From assembly GCA_016748015.1 (NCBI GenBank), contig JAAOMT010000523.1:1004423-1068422 (forward strand): 64,000 nucleotides of DNA. The letters run 5' to 3'. Shown in pieces: positions 12,471-23,183 of the stretch (positions within the stretch are counted from its first letter, which is position 1; each line of letters begins with the position of its first letter). Position numbers and translations under genes: made by a program. Source of the DNA: Geosiphon pyriformis. Taxonomy: Eukaryota > Glomeromycota > Glomeromycetes > Archaeosporales > Geosiphonaceae. Under the pieces are notes generated by a model. It was not told the origin of the DNA. It saw nothing but the letters and a program-made list of their open reading frames with translations, and did not search any database.

Positions 12471-12489
12471 TGGTGTAGAATACCAAATC

Positions 12490-12646
12490 TTTTTTCAGGT
12501 CTAATAACAGTATGTGTTCCACTGTTATCAGTTATGATAGTTTGTTTTCCAATGGTTAGAGTAGCATTTGGATAATTTTTGATCCAGTACTTATAGAGAG
12601 TGTAGAAAGCGTTTTGAATGTTTTGATCTAAGAAATAATTGTTCAT
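12490..12646 (-). pseudogene. 5' fragment of ORF3 in element A
   Basis: A short frame begins MNNYFLDQNIQNAFYTLYKY and continues with PNATLTIGKQTI. Spacing and pattern (amphipathic helix, Pro, then an alternating T-x-T-I segment) parallel the start of ORF3 in B (47181) and B' (7857), and it sits in the same place, about 110 bases after integrase. The frame continues across the junction into Cys-module sequence of B', so the rest of ORF3 and the 3' LTR of element A are missing. Confidence 0.5.
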
Positions 12647-12689
12647 GTCGATTGAAGATACCTCTGTTTTGGGAATGGTGCATTTATTT

Positions 12690-14085
12690 ATATCTTATTT
12701 TTGTTGATCATTTGGGTTGGTATTACCACAACAGGTAACCAATCAGGCCATTTGTGATATTTCTTGAGTCATGTGCCATGAACAGGGCGATCATTGAAGA
12801 TTGTTCTATATTAATCTTGTAAGATATAAGAACCATTGTTCAAAACTTTGTTGACTATAAAGAGTCCTTTCCACTGGCTAGAGAATTTATCACCATAGAC
12901 ATTGTTTCTGTCTGAATGGTATTCTAAAACTAAGTCACCAATACATAAGAAAAGTGTTTTATATGTTTTCTTTTTCTTAAGCTTTTTTTGGAATTGTTTT
13001 ATCTTTTCAAAAACAATTATCTGTGCTTCTACTAAAGAATCAAGAATAGTACCAAGTCTTCTTTGCAAAATGTCTTTGTAATTTTCTATTGTTATTTGTT
13101 CAAAGGATATTGTCTCAATGTCAGTTTTTATTGGTAAAGTTGCCATTTGTCCATAGAATAGATAAAAGGGTTCATAATTTGTTATGTCATGATTCACAGT
13201 TCTATAAGCAAACAAAGCTGAAGGCAGTACTTTGTCCCATAAGTTTGTTTCTTTGCTGGTTTTGGCTAGGGTTTCACATAGTGTTCTATTAAAACGTTCC
13301 ACTAGGCCATTTGTTTAGGAGTGATAAAGAGAGGAAAGTTTGTTACGTATTCCCATTTTTTTGCAAAGTTCTTCAACAAGTGTACTGAGAAAAGCTCTTC
13401 CTCTGTCAGATAAAAGTTTTTTGGGGCAGCCATGGCAACAAATGATATCTTCATAAATGAAATTGGCTATTAAGACTGCTGTTTGGTCTGGAGTGGCTCT
13501 TGCTTCTACCCACTTTGTAAGATAATTGGTAGCTGTGATAATATATCTGTTGTCATCAGGAGTTATTGTTAAAGGTCTAACAACATCTATACCAATTCTG
13601 TTAAAGGGTTGACCAACAGAGATTGGATGGATATCTTCTTTGTGATTGGGTTTTCTTTTTCTTTAACAGATATCACAGATTTTGATGTATTCAGCAATGT
13701 CTTTTCCCAAAATAGGCCAATAATAACGAGCTAAAGTTTTCTGAATTGTTTTTGTTTTTTCAAAGTGTCCAGCTAATGGATCAGTGTGCATATTGTAGAT
13801 CACAATTTCTCTTTCTTCAAATCTGATGACTCTCTGGGAACAGTCAGAATCTTTTCTATTTCTTTTATAAAGTTGGTTCTGGCAAATTAAATAGAAATTT
13901 AATTGTTTGCGCAAATGTTCTTTTTGTTGTCGTGTGTATTTCGGTGGGTATTGTCCTTTACCCAAAAATTCCATTAAGGCAGAGTAGTTGTCCAAATCCA
14001 TTATTGTGTTTGTCAAAAAGGGGGAATTACTAATAATTAAGTTGATTAGCTCCTTTGTGATGTTGAATATTATAGTCAAATTCAT
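12690..14085 (-). pseudogene. Integrase of gypsy element A, lightly broken
   Basis: Retroviral-type integrase that would insert the cDNA. The N-terminal HHCC finger is visible (HTDPLAGHF, then KICDIC, 13663-13800). The core has the three catalytic residues: Asp in GIDVVRPL (about 13580), Asp in LLSDRGRAF (about 13400) and Glu in LVERFNRTL (13270-13300). The C-terminal domain follows (QWKGLFIVNKVLNNGSYIL, 12815-12880). Only a few stops interrupt it (after ICDIC, in YHS*TNGL, and near the C-terminal LQD), consistent with Arg, Gln or Trp codons changed by single transitions. The reading frame differs from that of the RT upstream. Confidence 0.85.
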
Positions 14086-15423
14086 CCAAGTGGAGTATCC
14101 AGCAAGTTATCCATTTGTATTCTAGCCTCTTTTTGTTGCACAGCCAAACCAAAGCTAGGTGATCTGTTATCACCAAAAACTTCACACCAAGAAGATACTT
14201 ACTTCAGTAACTCGTAAACCATACTACTGTTAAGCATTCTTGTTCAGTGACTGAATAGTTCTGTTCTGCTGAGGAAAGGGTTCTACTGGTATAGGCTATG
14301 GCATATTTTTTGCCATTTTCATCTTTCTGGGAGAGAACAGCACCAAGTCCAAAGCCAGATGCATCAGTGTAGAGAATAAAGAGTTGATCTAGATCAGGTT
14401 GCTTGAGAATGGGTTTTGTAACCAGTTTTTCCTTTAAAGTTTTAAAGGCTTTTTGCTGATGTGTTCCCCAATGGTAATTGACATTTTTCTTGAGTAGCTG
14501 ATTGAGAAAAGAGACAATTTTAGAGAAATTCTTGACAAATTTGCAATAATAAGAGGCCAAAACAAGAAAAAAGCATAGTTCATGAATGTTTATTGGTTGT
14601 TTGATGTTTTGGACTTTTTCAACTTTGGCTGGGTCAGGAAAGATTCCATCTTTTGTAATAAGATGACCAAGGAACTGGGTAGATTGTCTTCCAAAAAAAA
14701 ATTTGATTGAGTTGATCTTAAGGCCAGCATTTCTGAGGAGGTCAAAAACCTTTTGCAAATGTTCCAGGTGTTCATCCCAGGTTTTTGAGTATACTATTAT
14801 GTCGTCCAAATAGACTAGAACAAAGTTTTTCTTGACTGATTCAAATACTTTATCCATTAAGTGTTGAAAGATGGGAGGGGTGTTGGTGAGACCAAAAGGC
14901 ATGACTGTGAATTTATAGGTGCCATACTTGGTGATGAAGGCAGTTTTCTTTCTGCTTTCTGGATCCATCTCTACTTGCCAGAATCCAACAGTTAAGTCAA
15001 TGGTTGAAAAGAAAGCAGCATCTTTGAATTGGTCTAATATTACATCAATCTTGGAAAATAGGTACATGTCTCTTTCAGTGATGGCATTTAATTGGTGGTA
15101 GTCAACACAAAAGTGTAGTGTTCCGCCTTTCTTGAATGCCACTACAACTGGGAAAGCCCATTCACTCTTGGTTTTTTGTATGAATCCAAGTTCTTTCATC
15201 TGGTTTATCTTTTTCTTGATAAACTCATCATTGTGCCGATTGGATTGATAAGGCTTCAAATGGATGGGTCGAGTTTCTCTGGTGGAGATGGTGTATTGTA
15301 TCACATGAGTACGTCCAGGGGTATCACTTTCTTTGGAGATAACTGAGCTATTTTTAGCCAGCAAATTTTCAATGTTTATTTTTCTTTCTTCTGGGAAGAG
15401 TTCTTTTTGTTCTACAACCAGTA
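14086..15423 (-). pseudogene. Reverse transcriptase and RNase H of gypsy element A
   Basis: A 386-codon open stretch (14204-15364) holds nearly the whole polymerase: LHFCVDYHQLN, FFSTIDLTVGFWQVEM, FGLTNTPPIFQHLMD, and the catalytic VLVYLDDIIVYS with both Asp residues intact. The RT connection and the RNase H start follow (ILYTDASGFGLGAVLSQ, with the first catalytic Asp). The frame breaks at about 14205, right after ECLTVVW; the rest of RNase H (VITDHLALVWL, KGANQL) continues in another frame to about 14086. This is the best preserved RT palm in the window. It matches Ty3/gypsy RT in order and spacing, and no dUTPase lies upstream in this family. Confidence 0.88.
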
Positions 15424-16692
15424 ATTAGATCTTAGGTGGTTCATTCTTAAAAGACTTCTGTACTTCTTTCAATTCTTCTCTGGGTATTAAACTGATTGGT
15501 TCCCAATCTTTGTAATAGATCAGGCATGATTTGCATTCATCACTTGAAAAATACAAGGGTTTGTTGCACCAACACTGGGCACAAGAACCATGCCACCAAA
15601 AACTGTATTTGGCTTTCTTGCCAGGTTTTTTTTCAAAGATTCTTCTAAGAATATCATAATAAGGCCAGCAGATTAGCTTGCTATTTACAATGATTTCTTC
15701 TTTGTCTGCTTTAATATTGTCCAGTGGTTTGCCATTGCTGGTGAAGATGGTATAGGCGAGTTCAGCAGTTTCTTCTTGCTCTTCTTGTTTTTCTTCTTTA
15801 TTGCTCTCTTCATCATCTGATTCATCTGATTGTTCTTCTTCTTGGTTTAGTTTGGGTACTGGGGAAGTTGTCCAATGGCAACACTTAACCACAATGGATT
15901 TCTCACCACATCTGATGGTTAATTCACAAAGTTCATAATCAAGCAAAGCTTTTGCTTTCTTGAGCCATTTATTGCCAACAATAATGGTGTATTCCTTGGC
16001 TTCAAAAACTTCCATGTCAGTTTCAATGCTGATTTCATTAATGCAGACAGGAACAGCTTTGGCAATACCCAGTCTTTTCTTTTTGTCACCATGTACATTG
16101 GTCATTGGTCTGGTGGAAGGTTCATCAATCTTTTTACTAATTGCTTCCAAGAAGTGTTTGGCAATGACACTAACAGATGATCTACTGTTTAGAATTAAGT
16201 CAATGAAGTATCCAGCCACTTGAGCTTTACAAATCAGAGGGGTGACATTGTTGTTGTTAGCAAGTTCAGCTTGGCGAGGGTGCTTGTTGGTTTTTGGTGT
16301 CTTCTTTTTTGGAATCAAGGATTTGCAAAGATTCTTTCTGAACTGTGGGTGGGTCATTAACTGGCCAAAGATAATATGTGCTGGGGTTTCTATGAGATCT
16401 TTAACAATGGAATAGGATCCAGATTTTTGTACAATTTTTGGAAGTTCCAACTTTAGAGGATTCTTAAAAACTTTAGCCTTTGGTGGCTCATTGTTATCAG
16501 CAGCAGAAGTTGAGACTTTGTTGGGGTCTAGAATGAAATCAACCTTGGCTTTCTTCTTCTTTTTGGTTGGTTCTGAGGTGTTGATTGCTAGTTCATCCAT
16601 GTCATAGTCATTATCAGTTAAGTTAAAAGCGTAAAAAGAGTTTTCTTCTGGTTGGCTTGCACTCTCACCCTTTGGAGATACACTTACTAGTT
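15424..16692 (-). pseudogene. Protease and linker of gypsy element A pol
   Basis: The frame opens at the TTTAAAC site and runs to a TAG at 15425 in the same frame as RT, so pro-RT was one polyprotein. It has a Lys-rich start, then a retropepsin-like segment (LILNSRSSVSVIAKHFLEAI, about 16155-16215). The active-site Asp-Ser-Gly reads Asn-Ser-Arg, so this copy is probably inactive. After it come a GDKKKRLGIAKAV block and an acidic Glu/Ser-rich spacer (15770-15860). A small Cys cluster (CAQCWCNKP...CKSC, 15510-15600) could bind zinc. Confidence 0.8.
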
Positions 16693-18240
16693 TAAAGGCT
16701 AATAAACAGTGGCTTTAACTAGGGGATCCTCTCCAAAGAAATTGATGTTGGCATGATTAGGTCTTTGATTGGGGACATTGTTGTTGTTGTTGGGTCTGTT
16801 GTTTTGGTTGTCATTGTTTCTGGAAGCTGGAGGAGACAGTGAAGGATTGTTACAATCTCTTGAATAATGTTCAGTTAATCCACAATGATAGCACACAGGT
16901 GGGCCATGATTTTGCTGTCTTTGATAGGGAGATTGCTAGGACTGGTTAAAATAAGGTTCATATCTAGGTTTTGGTGGTTGCTGGTTATCTCTGACTGCTT
17001 GTGCCAACAGTTCTAATAACTGGACAAGGTTAGCTGTGAGTCTATTTATCAATTGTTCATTTGGGTCTTGGGTTTGGGCAGCAAAAGAAGTAGCAGCTAC
17101 TTGAGAAGCAGGGGCCATAACAGGAGTAGAAGCAAAAACTGGAAGTGTGGATCCCAGATGCATCCTTTGGTTATCTTCAATTTTTTGGGCGAGTTTAATA
17201 GCCATACCTATTGTAGGGTTGTTTTTCAGAACCAAGAGAGGCCAAAAAGCATAAGATAAGTCAGTTCTCAATCCTTTTGTAAAGGAGTGAATCTTTTGTT
17301 CTTCTGTCCAGTTCCTTCCAGAGTTTACTTGCTTAATTAACTTTCTGATTGCTTTGGCATATTTGGTTACAACTTCACCAGGACCTTGGGTTCTTCTTTC
17401 CAGTTCCATGTGCCATTTAGATATTAAGATTGGGGTTCTGAACTTGTTTTCAAACTGGGTAGTGAAAGAGGTATTGTTTTTTTCTGCATCTGCTAGTGTC
17501 CATCTGATAATTCTGTGCTAGACATTGGCATTGGTTTCTTGTGAAAACCATGTGGCAGAAGAGCCTTAAAAGTAGCCACCAATGATTTGGAACTTGTACT
17601 CATCATCATATTGGTTGGCAGTGGCTGCTCTTTCAAAATTGTCCAACCATTCAATTGGATCTTGTGCATCACCTCTGAATAATGGTAATGGGGTGTTGTT
17701 TCTTCACCCCAAAGCAGTTTGTATGCCTTGGAGGGTGGCTAAGATGTTTGCTTGCATTGAATTTTGGGCCATTGGTTCAGGAGTTACTGTTTGAGTGAAA
17801 TAATCTGAATCACTTGGAAAAAAATCAAAAATAAGAGCAGTTTGGTAACTTTCTTCTTTTGTTTCAAAAGAGGTTTCAGCTGATTGATGGGCAGCAATCC
17901 AGATGTGAATTTGGTGATTTAAATATTCGAATTCAGAAGGTTGTTGTTTAAAGATTGCTGAGTATAAGAGCTGATTGATATTGTTGTTTCTTTCTTCAAA
18001 GTTGTTTTTAAAGTAAGCTTGGTCAAAGTAATAGATTGTGTAGGCTGTGTAGGTTTTAGCTGAATGCTCATTCAGGAACCAGTTCCAAAAGTCTTGAAAT
18101 TGTCTACTAGATTGTTTTTCAAGAAGGAAGCAAATCAAGCAGGATGGCAAAAAATTGAGTTCAATAAAGTCTAGATCGTTTTTGTTGTGTGCTTCAAAGT
18201 GTTCTGCTGATTGTTATGGTAGGTATGAATAATCACCCAT
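16687..18240 (-). pseudogene. Gag of gypsy element A
   Basis: Structural protein of the virus-like particle. From an ATG at 18240 to the TAG at 16687 the frame is exactly 518 codons with no indel, interrupted only by stops at positions readable as Gln, Arg or Trp (for example the eighth codon, and several around 17500-17700 and 16930). The N-terminal part is helical and Tyr/Phe-rich (17704-18150). The capsid-like part includes YAKAIRKLIKQ (17330-17370). The nucleocapsid has one CCHC knuckle, CYHCGLTEHYSRDC (16850-16893), and an Asn-rich tail. The start was chosen because it is the first ATG after the primer-binding site. Pro follows in the -1 frame. Confidence 0.85.
16690..16696 (-). promoter_or_regulatory. 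Candidate -1 ribosomal frameshift site TTTAAAC
   Basis: On the - strand the gag frame reads CCT TTA AAC TAG TAA. A -1 slip on T-TTA-AAC gives TTT AAA CTA GTA AGT, which is exactly the open protease frame. The gag stop is the next codon. A weak hairpin is possible downstream (CTCC...GGTGAG, starting about 10 bases after the heptamer). The heptamer, phase and stop are retained in the A' copy (1494-1500). Confidence 0.7.
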
Positions 18241-18270
18241 ACAATAAGGAAACAAGTGGATTTTAACAAC

Positions 18271-18286
18271 CTCACAGGGAGCACCA
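18271..18286 (-). promoter_or_regulatory. Primer-binding site of element A
   Basis: Six bases inside the LTR boundary the - strand reads TGGTGCTCCCTGTGAG. The leading TGG matches the CCA end of a tRNA. Family B has TGGTGCTC at the same place (39977, 58383), so the two families probably use a related primer. I cannot name the tRNA. Confidence 0.6.
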
Positions 18287-18292
18287 CTTTTA

Positions 18293-19030
18293 TGTTACAG
18301 ATTGAAATAATAAGCTAATGGATAGTAAGAGAGAACAAGATTGTAAGGTGATGGAAATAATCAAAGGGGATTTAACTTCAATGAGCAAATTGAATGAGTA
18401 TGGATTCAATGTGCGAGATCAGTCTCATAAAATATCTCAGTTGCTATTCTTTTCAAAGGTAACTGGGGAATCTGAAGGTAGAGAGATAGTTTGTACTATC
18501 AACAATTGATCACCACTGGTATAATTCTATGCCTCACATCGGTGCTCTTAGAATTCAATATCAGGTATCAACTTGTGCTTTTCAGTTATATTTATTCAAA
18601 TAATCTTCAAATGCTACAATTATATACATTAGGAAAAGGCCAACAAGTAATCTTTTATCCTAAGATGTTCAGATACTTGAAGGTAGAGAAAGAAAAATTA
18701 GCAATAAGAGAGTAATTGAGATAAAAGTTGTTATTTTTATTTATTTGATTCTTGTTTGAGAGATGATTTTTTACAGCTAAGAGACTCATTGCTTATATAG
18801 CTATTGAAAGTAGTCAATGACCAGGTCAATGACTAGGTCAATGATCAGGTCAATGATCAAGTCAATGATCAGGTCATTGATCAGGTCAATAATTAGGTCA
18901 ATGATCAGGTCAATGGTCAGGTCATTGATCAGGTCAATAATTATTATCTAAAAATAGAGTGGCTAATTATATAACATCAGTAACTAATACATGTGATAAC
19001 TAATAAAAATTATGAGTTTCAACCATAACA
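18293..19030 (-). repeat. 5' LTR of element A (about 738 bp)
   Basis: The inner end is fixed by the primer-binding site (- strand ...CTGTAACA). The outer end is placed at 19030, where the - strand begins TGTTATGG, giving TGTTA/TAACA termini; an alternative start at 18976 is possible. The layout resembles the LTRs at 30432 and 60579: a TTAGCCA block near the start, a tandem repeat block, a TATATAAG box (about 18790-18802), then an AAATAAATAA...CTCAATTACTCT block. No matching 3' LTR exists, because the element is fused to B'. Confidence 0.7.
18810..18945 (-). repeat. 12-bp tandem repeat block in LTR
   Basis: About eleven degenerate copies of AATGAtCAGGTC lie head to tail, several alternating with ATTGATCAGGTC so that short palindromes (GACCTGATCATTGACC type) form. 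It lies upstream of the TATA box, in the U3 region, where other LTRs of the window have unrelated repeat blocks. Confidence 0.85.
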
Positions 19031-19159
19031 ATATAAAGTCTAATTTAATAAATTACACCATAATTGGCTTTTATATATATTTAATAAAAACACTTTACAA
19101 ATAATTTTTAATAATTTTGTACAAATAACTTTATGATTCAAATTATTTTAGTATTTTTT

Positions 19160-20700
19160 ATTATTATTATTTAATAAATGCAGCCCAATTATTAATTATT
19201 AATATACAGTCAAATAAGACTTTAAAATAAGTGTGACTCATGCTTTTTTTATATATGACCAGTCATTTAAACCATTATATATTTATATTGTAGGTAGTAC
19301 AAACATTATAATCAAAATTAGCCAATATTATTATAATTATTACAAAATCTTACTATGTAAGGATTCAAATTAAAGCTATTAAAAAACAAATCTACAACAA
19401 AATACATTAGTAAACTATCTTTAACTAATAAGTCATAAAATTCATAAAATGCACATAAATTTATAATTGATAGCCAAAAATTCAACCTGTAATAAGCAAC
19501 TACTTTACACATAAACAAAACAATACATATACCACTATCTTTAAGATTACCAAACACTTTTACTGTTTCAGAAAACCAACTATTTAACACAAAATTTTTG
19601 GTCACTGTTATATAAAGTTGGCTATTGATAATCATATTGTGTAATAATTAGATAACCAGAAAGTTTGCAGCCAAATAATCAGTAATACATACTCATTCAG
19701 TAATGGCACAAAAAACAATGTTTTTCCTAATAGCCAGATCAACATTATACAAAAAAATATGGTCTAAATCTTTAACCAACTTATAATACAAACAAGTGAC
19801 ATTTGAATATGAAGAATTATACACTCTTTTTCTTGTTACAATTAGTAAATGCTCATATAAAGCTTTTATAAAATAGGAATAAAAGACAACAGATACCAAG
19901 TTCATTAAGTCATCATACATATGTTTATTTAAATGCCATACTGATATTGTTCTTACCAGATTAAAATTTCAAACTAAAGACTTTTCCAAAAATCTGTTAG
20001 CACAATGAAATTTTCAACCAGCATAACTAATAGCATCAAACAGTCTCCTAACTATATAACACCTATTCTCAGAAACCAGCCTAATCTTTGTCATCCAATA
20101 GCATTTATGAACATTATAATATAGAATATAAAAAGAATTTGTAGCAACTTTAGTAAAAAAATTGGCATTTACATTGCCAACCACTTCAGAATAATTTTTA
20201 ATCTTATTTCAATATACTAAAAGAGTCTTGTTTTTAATTATATTGTGAATATGACTACATTCAATTCAGCAACTGTTGTAAAAATTAAGACTTAAGACAT
20301 CTATTCCAAAACTATATATATTTAGAAAATTTTGACTGTCTAAATACAATACTATTAAATTCAATAGTAAAACACAATTCAAAGCAAGAGCTATAGCTTG
20401 CAACTTAGCCAAAATATATAAAAGCATATTATGTATACCAATTTTTATACCAAGATTCAAATCTAAAAAATAGACAACAACACCAGTAACAGCACCATAA
20501 AAGCCAAGATTTTTAACTAAACTCTCTGTATAAACATTAATAATATTCAACCTAACTTCTATCAGACACTTTTTAACAATATTATAATCATTTAAATTAC
20601 ACTATTGTAGATAAAGACAACCAGAAATGTTTTAAACACATTGGTTTATAAGACTTTTACTCTTAATAAATACGAATAACAAAGCTAAATCAAGCAGATT
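19160..20700 (-). pseudogene. 3' end of a LINE (RNase H, zinc tail, 3' UTR)
   Basis: It is collinear with 49590-51018 of the better LINE copy. RNase H is seen at 20266-20550 (VYTESLVKNLG where the family has VYTDGSL, and LAKLQAIALALNCVL). The C-terminal domain lies at 19693-19920, where SNVTCLYYKLVKDLDHIF matches the family's SVTCLFCSDVEVSDHVF with the second Cys lost. The extreme C-terminus is at 19318-19635. The 3' UTR keeps GCATGAGTCACAC and ends in a TTGGGCTGCATTTATTAAATAATAATAATAAAAAA-type tail, as in the other copy (the family ends TTGGACTTCGCTCATTAAAT). Heavy Gly/Asp/Cys loss shows it is dead. The 5' part is not recognisable beyond about 20700. Confidence 0.75.
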
Positions 20701-23183
20701 ACTCTATTGGTAAAAAAGTTCAAAAAATAGTATTTTGCATCTTATATAATTTATATAACTTTTTTTGTCAATTTTAAAAAGATTTTCTTAGCTGTAGTAT
20801 CTATATGTATAATGATTATTATCAAAAGCATTACAGAGAAAGTTTTATTTTTTACATGTTTTACATATTTTTTTTTCTATATTATTTCTATTTTTAACTG
20901 CTATTATTATAATGAATACTTAAAACAAGCTAATGACTTAATTTTTATATAAAAAAATTAATTTAATATCATAAGATTTTAGAGAATTTTATTAATTGAT
21001 CTTAGTCAAAAAGCTTAAAAGAATTAAAGAAAGCTTTTTTAGAAAGTTTAAATCTAAATATTTTATTTTAAAAAGAAATTAACTAATTCAATTAAATATA
21101 TTGAATCTTTTTTTTAAATTAAATTAAACATATTTAACAATTATTTGAAAATCCAAATGGTTTTAATTATAATTTAAAATTAATAAAATATAATATTTTA
21201 ATAAAAAAATTGAAAATTAAACATTTTTTTCATTTTAAAAACAATTATATTATAATAAAAACAAAAGAAAAATTAAAAAAACATGTAAATAAAATTATTA
21301 ATAATGTTACAATATTAAAAAATTTTTAGATAAAATAAAATATAAATAACTAGTAAAAATTGATTATTAGATTAATTATTAGCTGAAAAACAAATTAAAT
21401 TAGATATTAATAAATATTTTTTTTAAAAATTAATTTTTTGTTTTGATTACAAAAAACCCAAAATAATAATAATAATAATAATCTTTTTTTGGTTAATTAA
21501 AAATTTTATTTAAAAAAAAACAAGATTTATTAAAATTATAGTGTTTAAAGATTTCTAAATAAATAAAATTAATTAAGTTGAAAAAAATCAAATCGGTTCA
21601 ATTTATACATATTAAAATGAAAAAACAATTGAAAATTTATAATTATGCAAATTTTCACAATTTTTTATTGATTTAATTAATTATTAAAAACATTACATTA
21701 AAGATTTAATCAAATATTTTTGAAATAAAAGATTAAATAATATTTAAAGTTTGAATTTAAACACCAAATAAAGTTTAATTCTTCCATATATTTTTTTTAT
21801 CAAAATTAAGAGCAAAAAATTTTTAGACTTTTGTATGGTTTAAAATTTTTAATTTTTATAAAAAATTGTTCTAAATCAAGTTTCATTTAAAAATATATGA
21901 AAAATAATCAAAGTTTCTACATAAAAATATTATAAGTTTAATAGATTATTTGATAAAATTGATATTAATATCTAAAAATTTTTGATTTTAATTTCATATA
22001 GAATTAATGCTTAACTTTTAATTAATCAAATCAAATATACAAATAACAAAATTTATTGGTATTTATTATATAACTTTGGTATTTAACAATAGCAAAATCA
22101 TTATGTTAATTCAAGTTTAATATTAAAATTAATAAACATAATATTTTTAAGATTAAAAAAATTAATGAATATTTAAAATAGTAATAATACAAGTATATTG
22201 CTTATCCTAAAGATGACAATAATACTAACAATCTTAAAATTACACCTGATTATTTTTAATAATAAAAGATATTTTGTCTTGGTTTAATTTAATTTTTAAT
22301 TGAAAATTCGAAATATATGTACAAATAGGTTGCCAAAAAAAATTGGTGAAAACAAATTTTAACTAATAAAAATGCCCAAGAAAAAGAATATGTTTGTTAA
22401 GTATTTGTATTAAAAATTGTTTTAAGTAATTAGAATTAATAATTATTTAAGAAGAAGTATTCAACCAAAAAGAATTAAAAACATGTTATTTAGACAAAAA
22501 TCTTGTCTAAGTAATAATTCATAAAGAAAATTTTATATATAATATCATAAAAGTGGGCTTTACAATTCTGATCATATATAAACAAATATTAAAAGTGGAT
22601 GCAAATAGACATGTACTTTTTACTTTAGTATCATAAGTGAAACATATAGAAACCAATAATTATGACCACCAAAGAAGAATATTTCAAAAAATAATGTCTC
22701 AATTCACAAGTATAAGCTTGTAAAACTCCAAAATAACCTTAAAATTGTAACTTTAGAATGAATTACTATAGTTTTTATCTCATGAGATAACTACTAGATT
22801 TCGTAAATATACTGTTTTTCTATTTGGTATTTTATATTTATCTTAATAAAGATAATCCTAGAGGTGATTATGTATTGTTTAATCAAGTATCAAGTTATAT
22901 GTATAGTTATATATCAAAAAATTATTAGTAAAACTGGCATAGCCAATCTTGATTGGATAATTATTATTTATATACTTCTTTTACTAATTATTAATAATTA
23001 CTTATCTTCTTTTCTACACTTTTTTTTTTCTTCTAAAAATAATAACAGTTTATTAAATAGAGTTGTTTTTGTTCTTTGTCTAAAACAATATATTAAATAC
23101 ATTTTTTCTTATTTCATGTTTTTTTCACTATTAGAATTACCATATATTCTAGATTTTTATAAAAAAAAATTAAGCAAGCAATA
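20701..23183. other. AT desert without recognisable gene
   Basis: This is about 2.5 kb of extremely AT-rich sequence with homopolymer A and T runs. A frame at 22864-23184 is a string of Ile, Leu, Phe and Tyr, as AT-rich DNA gives by chance. Decayed transposon sequence is likely, but I could not align any part. Confidence 0.5.

Noticed and set aside
18810-18945. CRISPR-like or satellite array
   Set aside because: Units are contiguous 12-mers without spacers and sit in a retroelement LTR of a eukaryote.
19031-19159. Alternative outer end of the element A LTR at 18976
   Set aside because: Not excluded, but the start at 19030 gives the better terminal match and places the TTAGCCA block as in the sister LTR.
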